64,000 nucleotides of DNA from Rhizomicrobium sp. (lineage in GTDB: Bacteria; Pseudomonadota; Alphaproteobacteria; Micropepsales; Micropepsaceae): assembly GCA_037200045.1 (NCBI GenBank), contig JBBCHM010000001.1, forward strand, positions 1,426,001 through 1,490,000, in the 5' to 3' direction. The notes beneath the pieces were generated by a model, which saw only the letters and a list, made by a program, of their open reading frames with translations, was not told where the DNA came from and did not search any database. The translations under genes and the position numbers were made by a program. Below, piece after piece: positions 9,276 through 21,592 of the stretch. Position 1 is the first letter of the stretch; the number at the start of each line of letters is the position of its first letter.

Positions 9276-9655
9276 ACGATGGGTCCAGCGATGCGGAGCA
9301 GGGCATAGAGGCAGGCGGCGATGACGGCCAGCGAGAAGCCGCGCACCAGCAGCATCAGCGAGAGCTTCTGCCAGGAGACGTAGAAGTAATCGTCGATCAC
9401 GACCTGCATGCCCAGCGCCATGTGATAGACCGCGATGACGACGAAGGCCGCCATCAGGATCGCGTTCAAGGGCTGGGACAGGAAGGCCAGCGTCGCCGCC
9501 TCGTGCGCGCCGACCAGGCCCAGCACCGAGACCGCGAACCAGATCGCCAGCGGGATCAGCGCCGCGGCGGTGATGCGCTGGCGCCAGAAATGCGTCACGC
9601 CGGAATGGGCGGAGCCGAGGCCCTCGACCTTGTGCAGCGGGGTTTCGAGGCTCAC
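9272..9655 (-). CDS. sdhD: Succinate dehydrogenase membrane anchor, small subunit
   Basis: 127 residues from a GTG at 9655 that overlaps the sdhC stop (GTGA). Three membrane helices are visible, at about 30-50, 62-83 and 95-118. The motif '[15 protein letters not shown]' in helix 2 carries the histidine expected as an axial ligand of heme b and the Asp-Tyr pair near the quinone site. With SdhC it anchors complex II and passes electrons to ubiquinone. Translation is coupled to sdhC upstream and sdhA downstream by overlaps. Confidence 0.93.
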   Translation of the reverse strand: MSLETPLHKVEGLGSAHSGVTHFWRQRITAAALIPLAIWFAVSVLGLVGAHEAATLAFLSQPLNAILMAAFVVIAVYHMALGMQVVIDDYFYVSWQKLSLMLLVRGFSLAVIAACLYALLRIAGPIV

Positions 9656-10071
9656 TGGTAGTATCCCCCATAGCCGCCATAGGCGAGCGCGAAGAACGCG
9701 GCGGCGACCAGGATCGAGGCCGCGATCACCAGGATCGAATTGGTCTGCGCCGTCTCTTTGGAAAAGCCGAAGCCCATGTCCCAGGCCAGATGGCGAAAGC
9801 CGTTGAGCAAATGGAAGGCGAGCGACCACACGATCAGGAACAGGATGACCTGGCCGAGCGGCGTTCCGGCCAGATCGACGAATTCGCGGAACGATTCGGG
9901 CCCGCTCGCCACGGCGTAGAGCCACCAGGCCAGAAGCACGGTGCCGGCGGCCAGCCCCATGCCGGTGAACCGGTGGACGATCGACGTCGCCATGGTGACG
10001 GGCCAGTGATAGATCGTCACGAAAGGCGACAGCGGGCGCGGGCGCCGCGCGCTGTGCGGGTTATCCGCCAT
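9652..10071 (-). CDS. sdhC: Succinate dehydrogenase cytochrome b556 subunit
   Basis: 139 residues from the ATG at 10071. The SdhC signature '[20 protein letters not shown]' leads into 'VHRFTGMGL', with the conserved Ser/Arg of the quinone pocket (S30, R34). A second signature, '[14 protein letters not shown]', contains the heme-ligand histidine. Three membrane helices are present, and the tail is Gly/Tyr rich ('YGGYGGYYQ'). It is the first gene of the sdhCDA operon, whose promoter must lie in the 200-bp gap shared with the divergent membrane-protein gene at 10273. Confidence 0.95.
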   Translation of the reverse strand: MADNPHSARRPRPLSPFVTIYHWPVTMATSIVHRFTGMGLAAGTVLLAWWLYAVASGPESFREFVDLAGTPLGQVILFLIVWSLAFHLLNGFRHLAWDMGFGFSKETAQTNSILVIAASILVAAAFFALAYGGYGGYYQ

Positions 10072-10272
10072 GAATTTCCTCGAAAAAGCGGGTATGCGAA
10101 GCGGGCCGGAGTGTAGGGCGGGGCGACCTTGTGTCAACCGGTTCGGCGCCCCGGAATCGGCAGGATTTCCGCGCCCTTTGCCCCCAGTGTTGCGCCTGTC
10201 CATTTTGTCACTTTGCAGTGCAGCATGGGTTGCGGCATTGTCCGGCATTGCGTTGGGGGCGTCCGCCGGACA

Positions 10273-11715
10273 ATGAGCGAGTTGGGAAGCACCGTTGCGG
10301 GACTGCGCCCGTTTCGCTTCGCGCTTGCCGCCGCGCCGATCGCGCGGCCGCTCAACGAGATTCTCGGCGTTCTGCTCCTGACGCCCATCCTGCTGTCCGT
10401 CGCGGCCTGGAACGGCTTTCCGATCATCTTCTACGATACCGGCGCCTACATGCTGCAGGGCCTCGGGCATCTCTTCATCGCGGAGCGCTCGCCGATCTAT
10501 TCCGCCTTCCTGGCGGCGAGCGGCGGCGCGCAGAGCCTGTGGCTGGTGGCGGCGGCGCAATGCCTGATCACCGCCTTCGTGATGGTGCAGTTCGCGCGCG
10601 CCATCCGGCCGCAAATGTCGCTGTGGGCGCTGCTCGCGATCGGCGCGGTGCTGTGCCTCACGACGGGGCTTCCCTGGTATGCCGCACAGATCGAGCCGGA
10701 CTGCTTCGTGGCGGTGGCGCCGCTCGCGATCTACCTCTTGGCCTTTCATGGCGAGGGACTGGGGCCGGCGCGCAAGACGCTGCTCGCCGCCGCGGCCGCC
10801 ATCGCCATCGCGTGTCACTCCTCCCATGTCGCGCTCGCCGCCGGCCTGCTCGTCGTGCTGGCGGCGATGCGTCTGGCGCCCGTCGCCTGGATCGAGGCCA
10901 ACGCCTTGCCGCGGCCGCGCCTGGCGCTCGCGGTGACGAGTTTCGTGCTGGCGATCCTGTCGATCTATGCCGCCAACTACATCTTCACCCGGCACGTCTT
11001 CTTCAGCCGTTCGGGCATGGTCTTCCTGGAAGCGCGGCTGATGGAAGACGATCTGATCACGCCGGTGCTCGACACCGATTGCCCCAAGGCCGGCTACGCC
11101 ATCTGCCCCTACAAGGACAAGCTGCCGGCGCATGCCGATAGCTGGCTGTGGATGGGCGGCATCACCAGTCCGTTCCACAAGGCCGGCGGCTTCGAGAAGC
11201 GCGGCAAGGAATCCGCCCTCCTGGTCGGCGAGAGCCTGAAGCGTTATCCGCTCGAAAACGCGATCGTGGCGCTGCAGGACGCGGCGCTGCAGTTCTTCTG
11301 GTTCCAGACCGGCGACGGGATCGTGCCGCAGGAATGGGTGCTCAACCGCGAGTTCAAGATCGCCATTCCGCAGCAACTCAGCGACTACGACCACGCTTAT
11401 CAGCAGGAGGGCGCGATCTGGTTCCTGCCGATCAACCTGGTGCATGTGCCGATGGCGCTGCTGTCGCTGGCGGCGCTGTACCTGGTCCTGCGCAACGCCG
11501 TGCGGCGGCGCGACTGGCGCGGCAGCCTGCTGCCGGCCTTCGTCCTTCTGGCGCTGCTGGGCAACGCGTTCGTCTGCGGCGTGTTCTCCGGTCCGCATGG
11601 CCGCTACCAGTCGCGCATCATGTGGCTGCCGACCTTCGCCGTGGTGCTCGTCGCCTGGCCCCGGATCGAGGCCGAAGCGCGGCGCCGCCTGCGGCTGGAT
11701 AGGCCCACCGCGTAA
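10273..11715 (+). CDS. Polytopic membrane protein of unknown function
   Basis: 480 residues from the ATG at 10273; an in-frame ATG at 10225 would add 16 residues. There are about nine to ten hydrophobic segments and a large non-membrane loop at about residues 235-345, rich in aromatic and charged residues ('YAICPYKDKLPAHADSWLW'). The overall plan, a multi-helix body with a periplasmic insert near the end, recalls lipid-linked glycan processing or glycosyltransferase-C-like proteins. I see no diagnostic motif, so no function is assigned. It is divergent from sdhC and lies 42 bp upstream of rpe on the same strand. Confidence 0.7.
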   Translation: MSELGSTVAGLRPFRFALAAAPIARPLNEILGVLLLTPILLSVAAWNGFPIIFYDTGAYMLQGLGHLFIAERSPIYSAFLAASGGAQSLWLVAAAQCLITAFVMVQFARAIRPQMSLWALLAIGAVLCLTTGLPWYAAQIEPDCFVAVAPLAIYLLAFHGEGLGPARKTLLAAAAAIAIACHSSHVALAAGLLVVLAAMRLAPVAWIEANALPRPRLALAVTSFVLAILSIYAANYIFTRHVFFSRSGMVFLEARLMEDDLITPVLDTDCPKAGYAICPYKDKLPAHADSWLWMGGITSPFHKAGGFEKRGKESALLVGESLKRYPLENAIVALQDAALQFFWFQTGDGIVPQEWVLNREFKIAIPQQLSDYDHAYQQEGAIWFLPINLVHVPMALLSLAALYLVLRNAVRRRDWRGSLLPAFVLLALLGNAFVCGVFSGPHGRYQSRIMWLPTFAVVLVAWPRIEAEARRRLRLDRPTA

Positions 11716-11757
11716 GTACTTTGGCGCCTTGCGGGGCCGGTCAGAATCCGTCACTTA

Positions 11758-12426
11758 ATGGCCGCCATGGCCAGCAAAATCCGCATCGCTCCGTCGATCC
11801 TTTCGGCCGATTTTTCGCGGCTGGGCGAGGAGATCGAGGCGGTGCAAGCCGCCGGCGCCGATCTCATCCATGTGGATGTCATGGACGGCCATTATGTTCC
11901 CAACATCACGATCGGCCCGATGGTGGTGAAGGCGATCAAGCCGCACGCCACAAAGCCGCTCGACGTGCATCTGATGATCTCGCCGGTCGATCCCTATGTG
12001 CAGGATTTCGCGGACGCCGGCGCCGACGGCATCACCGTTCACACCGAGGCGGGGCCGCACATCCATCGCACGCTGCAACTGATCAAGAGCCTGGGCAAGC
12101 GCGCCGGCGTGGTGCTCAATCCCGGGACCCCGGTCGAGATGCTCGACAATCTGATGGACCTCGCCGACCTCATCCTGGTGATGAGCGTCAATCCCGGCTT
12201 CGGCGGTCAGACCTTCATCCATAGCCAGTTGAAGAAGATCGAGGTCATCGCGACGCGCATCGCGAAGACCGGCCGCGCCATCGATCTGGAAGTCGACGGC
12301 GGGATCAATCCGCAGACCGCGAAGCTCGCCATCGCGGCCGGCGCGAACATCCTGGTCGCGGGAACCGCGGTGTTCACCGGCGGGCCTTCGCGCTACGCGG
12401 CGAACATCGCCGCGCTCCGCGGCTGA
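11758..12426 (+). CDS. rpe: Ribulose-phosphate 3-epimerase
   Basis: 222 residues; an ATG at 11767 is an equally good start ('MASKIRIAPSILSADF'). The metal and catalytic signature is complete: 'SILSADFSRL', 'HVDVMDGHYVPN', 'DVHLMI', 'VLNPGTP', 'MSVNPGFGGQ' and 'EVDGGI'. It interconverts ribulose 5-phosphate and xylulose 5-phosphate in the pentose phosphate and Calvin cycles. The TIM-barrel enzyme length is standard. The next gene starts four bases after its stop, so the two are co-transcribed. Confidence 0.97.
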   Translation: MAAMASKIRIAPSILSADFSRLGEEIEAVQAAGADLIHVDVMDGHYVPNITIGPMVVKAIKPHATKPLDVHLMISPVDPYVQDFADAGADGITVHTEAGPHIHRTLQLIKSLGKRAGVVLNPGTPVEMLDNLMDLADLILVMSVNPGFGGQTFIHSQLKKIEVIATRIAKTGRAIDLEVDGGINPQTAKLAIAAGANILVAGTAVFTGGPSRYAANIAALRG

Positions 12427-12430
12427 CGCC

Positions 12431-14140
12431 GTGGCGGACAGGGCGACGCCGTCACTTCCGCTCGGTCTTCTGCCCGAGGTTCTCCGCGCCCTGTTGCGCG
12501 TCTGGCTCCGCCCGATCCGCGTCTGGTACCGCCGGACCTGGCTCTATCGCCGCTTCCTGAAAGGTCCGCTGTCGGACCGCATCCTGTTTCATCCCTACGA
12601 TGCGTTGCCGCGCCGGCTGGAAGACGCCGACGCGCTCTTGCGCGGGCGCTTCCGCTTCGCGGGCGAGACGGTCGAGGTGAAGGACGGTTCGGTGTTCGAC
12701 AAGCCGATGCCGTCGGACGACTGGGCGCGCGCGCTGCACGGCTTCACCTGGCTGCCGCCCCTGGCGCTGGCCGGCGGCGAGGCATCACGGACCCTGGCGA
12801 CCAACCTGATCAGCCAATGGCTCAAGCGCAATGCGCGCTATTCCGAGCCGGCCTGGTCGGCGGAGGTGATCGCGCGGCGGCTGATCCATATCTTCGCGCA
12901 TGGCCGGCTGGTGATCGCCAATTCGGACCTGCTGTGGCGCTCGAAAGTCTTCGTCTCGCTGCGCGAGCAGTCGCGCATGCTGTCGCGCATCGCAAGCGAG
13001 GCGCCGGACGGCATGCCGCGCTTTGAGGCGGCGGCGGCCTTCGCGCTCTCCGGCGCCTGCCTCGGCGACAGCCAGCGCCGCCTCGAAGAGGGCCTGAAAT
13101 GCCTGGAAGGCGAGATCGCGCGCCAGATCCTGCCCGATGGCGGGCATGTCAGCCGCTCGCCGGAGAACCTCGTCAATTGCTACCGCCTGATCGTGATGGT
13201 GATGGACGCGCTGGGCGCCGGCGGGCTCGACGTGCCGCATCCGGTCCGCAGCGCCCATGACCGCGTCGCGCCCGCGATCCGCTTCTTCCGCCATGGCGAC
13301 GGCGCGCTGGCGCTGTTCAATGGCGGCGCGGAATCGGATTCGCGCATGATCGCCGGCCTGCTGGCGCGGGACGAAGTGCGCGGCCAGCCCTTCGCCTTCG
13401 CGCGCCATTCGGGCTATCAGCGGCTGGTGGCCGCGAAATCGCTGCTGGTGCTCGATTGCGGCGCGGTGCCGCCGGCCGCGTTCTCGACCGTCGCGCATGC
13501 CGGCTGCCTCGCCTTCGAGTTCTCGAGCGGCAACCAGCGCATCGTCGTCAATTGCGGCGCCGCCAACACGGCGCATCCCAAATGGGAGGGCGCGCTGCGC
13601 GCCACCGCGGCGCATTCCACGCTGGTGATGGATGACGCCTCGATGGCGGCGATCCTGCCGGCCGGGCTGGCGCGCCGCATGCTCGGCCCACGCCTGCTGC
13701 AAGGTCCGCGCGAGATCGTGACGCAGCGCAGAGAGACGCCGCAGGGCTGGAGCGTCGAGGCGAGCCATGACGGCTATCTGTCCCAGTTCGGCGTGCGCCA
13801 CGAGCGGCAGGTCACGCTCGCGGCGAACGGGCTCACCCTCACCGGCGCCGACCGGCTGCTGCCCCGGGCGGAGAAGGGCCGCAAGGACACCGCCTTCGCC
13901 ATCCGCTTCCACATCCATCCCGACGTGCGCATGTCGCCCAGCCAGGGCGGCGGCATCCTCCTGAAGCTCCCGAATGGCGAAGGCTGGCGGTTCCGCTCCG
14001 GCGGCGAGGTCGCCATCGAGGAAAGCGTCTATCTCGGCGGCGATCTGGTGCGGCGCACCGAACAGATCGTCCTGACCGGATCGGTCAAGGACCAGCCGGT
14101 CGAAACCGCCTGGGTGTTCGAGCAGATCGGGGCGGGGTAG
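12431..14140 (+). CDS. Heparinase II/III family protein
   Basis: 569 residues from a GTG at 12431, four bases after rpe. The N-terminal half is an alpha-helical toroid-like domain. It is followed by the heparinase II/III C-terminal region, with 'NCGAANTAHPKWEGALRATA' (split here by reading) and 'AHSTLVMDD', the conserved Asn/His stretch of this family. Such proteins are common in alphaproteobacteria beside rpe, rsmB or purH. They are thought to be polysaccharide lyases or cell-surface glycan modifiers, but the substrate is not known. No signal peptide is evident; the N-terminus is Arg/Trp-rich. Confidence 0.87.
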   Translation: MADRATPSLPLGLLPEVLRALLRVWLRPIRVWYRRTWLYRRFLKGPLSDRILFHPYDALPRRLEDADALLRGRFRFAGETVEVKDGSVFDKPMPSDDWARALHGFTWLPPLALAGGEASRTLATNLISQWLKRNARYSEPAWSAEVIARRLIHIFAHGRLVIANSDLLWRSKVFVSLREQSRMLSRIASEAPDGMPRFEAAAAFALSGACLGDSQRRLEEGLKCLEGEIARQILPDGGHVSRSPENLVNCYRLIVMVMDALGAGGLDVPHPVRSAHDRVAPAIRFFRHGDGALALFNGGAESDSRMIAGLLARDEVRGQPFAFARHSGYQRLVAAKSLLVLDCGAVPPAAFSTVAHAGCLAFEFSSGNQRIVVNCGAANTAHPKWEGALRATAAHSTLVMDDASMAAILPAGLARRMLGPRLLQGPREIVTQRRETPQGWSVEASHDGYLSQFGVRHERQVTLAANGLTLTGADRLLPRAEKGRKDTAFAIRFHIHPDVRMSPSQGGGILLKLPNGEGWRFRSGGEVAIEESVYLGGDLVRRTEQIVLTGSVKDQPVETAWVFEQIGAG

Positions 14141-14215
14141 GCGCCGCTTTGGCGCGTTGCCAGAGGGGAGGGGGCTTGCTAAACCCGAGGCCCGATATTT
14201 CCCGCCAGGACGGTC

Positions 14216-15010
14216 ATGGTTCAGCTCACATTGCCCAAAGGTTCGCGGCCGACCAAAGGTAAGGTCTGGCCGGCGCCGAAGAACGCCAACGGCAAGAAGC
14301 CCAAGGGCACCAAGGAGTTCAAGGTCTACCGCTACGATCCCGACGGCGACGCCAATCCGCGCGTCGACACCTACACGGTCGATCTGGCGAGCTGCGGGCC
14401 GATGGTCCTGGACGCCCTCATCAAGATCAAGAACGAGATCGATCCGTCGCTGACCTTCCGCCGCTCCTGCCGCGAGGGCGTGTGCGGCTCCTGCGCGATG
14501 AATATCGGCGGCGGCAATACGCTGGCCTGCACCAAGGCGATCACCGACATTTCGGGACCCGTCGCGGTCTATCCCCTGCCGCACATGCCGGTGGCGAAGG
14601 ACCTGGTTCCCGACCTCACCAATTTCTACGCGCAATACGCCTCGATCGAGCCGTTCCTGCAGACCAAGACGGCCGAGCCGGAAAAGGAATGGAAGCAGTC
14701 GCCGGAAGAACGCGCCAAGCTCGACGGGCTCTACGAGTGCATCCTGTGCGCCTGCTGCTCGACCGCCTGCCCGAGCTATTGGTGGAATTCGGAGCGCTAT
14801 CTGGGACCGGCGGCGCTTCTGCAGTCTTATCGCTGGCTGGCCGACAGCCGCGACGAGCACACCGGCGAGCGGCTCGACAAGCTGGAGGATCCGTTCCGGC
14901 TCTATCGCTGCCACACGATCATGAACTGCACCAACACCTGCCCCAAGGGTCTCAACCCCGCCAAGGCGATCGGCGAGATCAAGCAGATGCTGGTGAAGCG
15001 CAGCGTATGA
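14216..15010 (+). CDS. sdhB: Succinate dehydrogenase iron-sulfur subunit
   Basis: 264 residues. The [2Fe-2S] ligands are C85, C90, C93 and C105. The [4Fe-4S] and [3Fe-4S] clusters use C175-x2-C178-x2-C181-x3-C185-P and C232, C238 and C242. It moves electrons from SdhA flavin to the membrane quinone. An N-terminal extension of about 30 residues rich in Lys/Gly is visible. The gene is separated from sdhCDA by 4.1 kb and is on the opposite strand, so it must have its own promoter, most likely in the 75-bp gap at 14141-14215 unless it reads through from rpe and the heparinase gene. Confidence 0.96.
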   Translation: MVQLTLPKGSRPTKGKVWPAPKNANGKKPKGTKEFKVYRYDPDGDANPRVDTYTVDLASCGPMVLDALIKIKNEIDPSLTFRRSCREGVCGSCAMNIGGGNTLACTKAITDISGPVAVYPLPHMPVAKDLVPDLTNFYAQYASIEPFLQTKTAEPEKEWKQSPEERAKLDGLYECILCACCSTACPSYWWNSERYLGPAALLQSYRWLADSRDEHTGERLDKLEDPFRLYRCHTIMNCTNTCPKGLNPAKAIGEIKQMLVKRSV

Positions 15011-15014
15011 CGCG

Positions 15015-15269
15015 GTGACGGCCCCCGCCCGGCGCCTGGTCGCGGCCATCGTCCTGGTCGCCTTCGGCTGCTCGTTGGGCCTGGCGTTGTTCTTCGGCCC
15101 GAACGGGATCGGGCTCTATCTGCTCTACCAGTTGCGCTGGCCGCTGATCGTCCTGGCGGCGATGATCGCCGCGACGATCTGGCAGCGCCGCCAGCACCCG
15201 CGACCGCCGGCGCCCAAGCCCAGGCCGACGCATCTGAAGATCGTGAAGTCGGACGAGACGCGGCATTAG
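15015..15269 (+). CDS. Small two-helix membrane protein
   Basis: 84 residues from a GTG at 15015, four bases after sdhB. It has two hydrophobic helices (about 8-27 and 35-55) and a basic, proline-rich tail ('RPPAPKPRPTHLK'). Coupling to sdhB suggests co-expression, but nothing indicates a role in complex II. Function is unknown. Confidence 0.55.
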   Translation: MTAPARRLVAAIVLVAFGCSLGLALFFGPNGIGLYLLYQLRWPLIVLAAMIAATIWQRRQHPRPPAPKPRPTHLKIVKSDETRH

Positions 15270-15303
15270 GGCCGGTCGTTATCGGATTGAATCGCCAAAG
15301 GCC

Positions 15304-16161
15304 TCAGGCGAACGCGGCCGTCATTCCCGCCCGCATGCGCAGGAAGCGCCACAGCACCGCGCCGGCAACCTTGGCGAACGGGCCCTGCGGCGCGGCGCCG
15401 ACCGCCTTCGCCACCATCTGCACCAGCTTCTGGATGTGATGGCGGCGGTAGATCGTGTTGAGGATGCCGGCCGCGACCTTGGCGTATTGCGCGCGCCGAT
15501 AGGGCAGGCGCTCCGTCTCGCTCGCCGGAACATTGGCGCAGTAATAGGCGTAGGCGATCTCGTCGTCGTCGGATTCGGTGATGCGGCCGGCCGCCACCGC
15601 GAGCTTCTTCCACAAGGGCAGGTCGGGCTCATCCTGGGCGTGAAGAGTCTCGTAGAAGAGCTTGTAATGCCTGAATTCGTCGGCGGCGATGCGGCCGGCG
15701 ATCTCCTTGAGGACCGGCTCCTCGGTCGCGTCCTTGATCGCGGTGTAATAGGTCGAGGTACCGCTCTCCACCACGCAGCGGGCGATCATCTCGCCGCGCC
15801 GGCTGCCGCGGATCGAGACGCCGTCCTCGTCCTGGAAATGCTCCGGCTTGTAGCCGGCGCGGAAGCGGGCGAACGCCTCGTCGACATTGTAGCTGGGGTC
15901 GGCCATCTCGGCCCAGCGCCCGAGGGCGCGGCCGTGCTGGCGCTCCTCGCCGCCCCATTGCTCGATGGCCTGATGCATCTCCGGTCCCGCATCCTTGAAG
16001 ACGCGTTTCAGGTAGACGACATAATCGGGAGCATTCATCTCCACCAGGGCGGCCGCCTTGACCGCCGCGATCATCCGCGGCGCCGCCTTGGAGCGGTCGA
16101 AGGCGTCCCATCGGACGTCCTCCAGCTTCCAGCCCTGCTTGTATACGGTCGCTTCCGCCAT
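15304..16161 (-). CDS. Ferritin-like diiron protein
   Basis: 285 residues. Two helix-pair repeats supply a full carboxylate diiron set: E41, then E73-x-x-H76, then E132, then E162-x-x-H165. This is the order seen in acyl-ACP desaturase, rubrerythrin and related ferritin-like oxidases. No rubredoxin-type Cys motif is present. The C-terminal third ('YRRHHIQKLVQMVAKAV') is helical and basic and may contact a membrane or partner. It could be an oxygen-using oxidase or desaturase-like enzyme; the substrate is unknown. The gene is monocistronic and converges on the small membrane protein. Confidence 0.72.
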   Translation of the reverse strand: MAEATVYKQGWKLEDVRWDAFDRSKAAPRMIAAVKAAALVEMNAPDYVVYLKRVFKDAGPEMHQAIEQWGGEERQHGRALGRWAEMADPSYNVDEAFARFRAGYKPEHFQDEDGVSIRGSRRGEMIARCVVESGTSTYYTAIKDATEEPVLKEIAGRIAADEFRHYKLFYETLHAQDEPDLPLWKKLAVAAGRITESDDDEIAYAYYCANVPASETERLPYRRAQYAKVAAGILNTIYRRHHIQKLVQMVAKAVGAAPQGPFAKVAGAVLWRFLRMRAGMTAAFA

Positions 16162-16281
16162 GATTGCCCTACGGGTCCTTACGCGGTTCGATCCCCGTCA
16201 ACGCAGTATATCAAATCCGGTTGCGCGGTGGGAACCCCGTGGGAGGGTCCCGCGGCCGCGAATCGCCCGCCACCCCCAAGA

Positions 16282-16677
16282 TCAGAACGCGGCGCGGACC
16301 AACCTCAGGTCGTCGAGTTCCTCGGCGATCCGGGCTTTCTGGGCATCGCCGGTGGCCGCGATCAGGTCTTCCTCGGTGTCCTTGATGCGCTGGTCGAGCA
16401 CCGGCAGGGCCAGTTCCGCCATCGGAATCGCTTCCTCGGCGAGCACGGTGATCTTCTCGGCGCCGATCTCGGCGAAGCCGCCGCGCACGAAGAAGCGGGT
16501 GTCCGTACCGTCCTTGAGGATATCGATCATGCCGGGGCGCAGGGTGGTGATCACCGGCGCATGGCCGGCCATCACACCCATATAGCCCTCGGTCGCCGGC
16601 ACGGTGACCATGTCGGCGGTGTCGGAGAGCAGAAGCCGCTCCGGCGAGACGAGGTCGAAGGAAATCTTGTCTGCCAT
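16282..16677 (-). CDS. atpC: F1 ATP synthase epsilon subunit
   Basis: 131 residues with the typical beta-sandwich start 'DLVSPERLLLSDTADMVTVP', then 'GYMGVMAGHAP' and a C-terminal helical hairpin. The epsilon subunit forms the rotor stalk with gamma and can inhibit ATP hydrolysis. It is last in the atpHAGDC operon. A REPIN-like palindromic element fills most of the 149-bp gap to atpD. Confidence 0.95.
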   Translation of the reverse strand: MADKISFDLVSPERLLLSDTADMVTVPATEGYMGVMAGHAPVITTLRPGMIDILKDGTDTRFFVRGGFAEIGAEKITVLAEEAIPMAELALPVLDQRIKDTEEDLIAATGDAQKARIAEELDDLRLVRAAF

Positions 16678-16693
16678 TCTAACTTCCCATCAC

Positions 16694-16816
16694 TGTCATG
16701 GCCCGCGAATGCGGGCCACCCAGTTGAAACCGCCGCGATCTCGATTGCGTCGCGGCGAAACTCCTTCAACACAGTACCGGCGTCACCTGGATGGCCCGCA
16801 TGCGCGGGCCATGACA
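16694..16816. repeat. REPIN-like palindromic doublet, copy 1
   Basis: A 123-bp element. The left arm begins TGTCATGGCCCGCGAATGCG and the right arm ends with its near-perfect reverse complement. Each arm itself contains a small hairpin (GGCCCGC / GCGGGCC). The first 36 bp are identical to the element at 48135-48258; the central 50 bp differ. It sits between atpD and atpC and so could affect relative expression of beta and epsilon subunits. No REP-associated transposase is encoded in the window. Confidence 0.85.
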
Positions 16817-16826
16817 CCGGGCGGTA

Positions 16827-18326
<1,500 letters not shown>

Positions 18327-19190
18327 TCAGACGGCGGACGCACCGGAGATGATCTCGATCAGCTCCTTGGTGATCTGCGCCTGACGGGTACGGTTCATCT
18401 TGATGGTCAGCGCCTTGATGAGGTCGCCGGCATTGCGGGTGGCGTTGTCCATCGCCGTCATCTGCGAGGCGAAGAAGCCGGCCTGGTTCTCCAAGAGCGC
18501 GGTCAGAAGCTGCACCGCGATGTTCTGCGGCAGCAGCGCTTCGAGGATGGTCGCCTCGTCCGGCTCGTATTCATAGAACGCGGCGGTGCCGGCATTGGCG
18601 TCGACGGCGGCCGGGATGAGCTGGCGCGCGGTCGGCGTCTGGGTCACGACCGACTTGAAGCGGCTCGACACCAGCGTGACCACGTCGGTCTCGCCGGCGG
18701 TGTACATGTCGATGATCTTCTTGGCGATCGGGCGCACCAGCGCGAAATCCGGCGCCTTGGTTCCGACCTCGTAATTCTCCACGAAACGCGAGGCGTATTG
18801 ACGGCGGAGCTGGTCGCGCGCCTTGCGGCCGATGGTGATAATGCGGACGTCCTTGCCCTCGTCCAGCAGCCTGGCGATGCGCTCGCGCGCCGCGCGCACG
18901 ATGCCGGAATTGAATCCGCCGGCGAGGCCGCGGTCGGAGGTCGCCACGATGAAGAGATGGCGCTGGTCGTTGCCGTTGCCGGCCAGCAGCAGCGGCGCGT
19001 CGGCGCCGGAGACGCCGGCCGCCAGGTTCGCGATCACGCTCGCCATGCGCTGGGCATAGGGGCGGGCGCTTTCCGCCGCGGCCTGGGCGCGGCGCAGCTT
19101 CGCCGCCGCCACCATCTGCAGCGCCTTGGTGATCTTCTGCGTGGACTTCACGCTTCCGATCCGTGTGCGCATTTCCTTGACGGATGCCAT
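18327..19190 (-). CDS. atpG: F1 ATP synthase gamma subunit
   Basis: 287 residues. It begins '[20 protein letters not shown]', the conserved N-terminal helix of gamma, and ends with the matching helix '[21 protein letters not shown]', here carrying the typical family pattern of a long C-terminal helix. Gamma is the rotating central shaft. It is spaced 19 bp after atpA and 24 bp before atpD. Confidence 0.97.
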   Translation of the reverse strand: MASVKEMRTRIGSVKSTQKITKALQMVAAAKLRRAQAAAESARPYAQRMASVIANLAAGVSGADAPLLLAGNGNDQRHLFIVATSDRGLAGGFNSGIVRAARERIARLLDEGKDVRIITIGRKARDQLRRQYASRFVENYEVGTKAPDFALVRPIAKKIIDMYTAGETDVVTLVSSRFKSVVTQTPTARQLIPAAVDANAGTAAFYEYEPDEATILEALLPQNIAVQLLTALLENQAGFFASQMTAMDNATRNAGDLIKALTIKMNRTRQAQITKELIEIISGASAV

Positions 19191-19209
19191 GGAAAATCAG
19201 CCTTGTGCG

Positions 19210-20751
<1,542 letters not shown>

Positions 20752-20753
20752 TG

Positions 20754-21311
20754 TCAGTTACCTCTCATGGCCGCACGGATGCCGTTCAGCTTGGTGCGGA
20801 GCGATGTATCGATCATGCGCGAGCCCACCTTCACGACGAGGCCGCCGAGCAAAGTGGGATCGACTTTGGTTTCGAGGCGCGGCTCGCGGCCGAGCTTGCC
20901 CTTGAGCGCCGCCTTCAATTCGGCGGTCTCGCCGTCGTTGAGCTTGCGGGCGCTTGTGACCTGCGCCTGCACTTCGCCGCGGCGCGTCGCCAGGATGCGC
21001 TCGAAGCTCTTGATGATGTCGGTCAGATAGAACAGCCGGCGCTTGGCGGCGAGCACCAGCACGAATTTGGTCCCGAGATCGGAAGCGCCGATGCGCTCCA
21101 GCACCGCCTTCAGGGCGCGGGCCTGGTCGTCGCTCGCGAACACCGGAGAGCGGACGAGGCGGGTGAGATCGGCGCTTTCCGCCAGCAGCTCGCGCAGAGC
21201 GGCGAAATCCTTCTCGACGGCGGGGAGGGATTTGCCGTCCTCCGCCAATTCGAAAATGGCGGTGGCGTAGCGTCCCGCGATGCCGGTTTCGTGCTGCTGT
21301 TCGGTAGCCAC
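20754..21311 (-). CDS. atpH: F1 ATP synthase delta subunit (OSCP-like)
   Basis: 185 residues. The N-terminal helical bundle begins '[16 protein letters not shown]' and the C-terminal part ends '[20 protein letters not shown]', both diagnostic for the delta subunit that joins F1 to the peripheral stalk. It is the first gene of the atp operon. The promoter should lie in the 280-bp gap upstream (21312-21592), where I see no other gene. Confidence 0.95.
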   Translation of the reverse strand: MATEQQHETGIAGRYATAIFELAEDGKSLPAVEKDFAALRELLAESADLTRLVRSPVFASDDQARALKAVLERIGASDLGTKFVLVLAAKRRLFYLTDIIKSFERILATRRGEVQAQVTSARKLNDGETAELKAALKGKLGREPRLETKVDPTLLGGLVVKVGSRMIDTSLRTKLNGIRAAMRGN

Positions 21312-21592
21312 GTTCGCCCTTTAACCCTTGGCGCTTTTGCGTATCGCGCCGGCCGTTTAAGCACTTGAGTTCATTGGTGAAATTACACCGCTCACGGGTG
21401 AGTCCCCGCGCGCGCGAAGCAGTTAGCACGCGACCCTGCCGCGCGCAACAATGTGCCACTAGGCGTGGTGTCGCGGGGTTTGGGGGCCACCAGCCACTCC
21501 ACGATCGCGGAACCCTTCGCTAACCAGGCTTCTGAGCCATCCCTTAAGAGATCGCGGCGCATGCTCGTATCGTGGGGCAGAGGCGCAAAGCC

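Noticed and set aside
16180..16205. A T-loop-like word (GGTTCGATCCCC) suggesting a tRNA 3' part
   Set aside because: The flanking bases do not form a T-stem, and no acceptor, anticodon or D arm can be folded around it.
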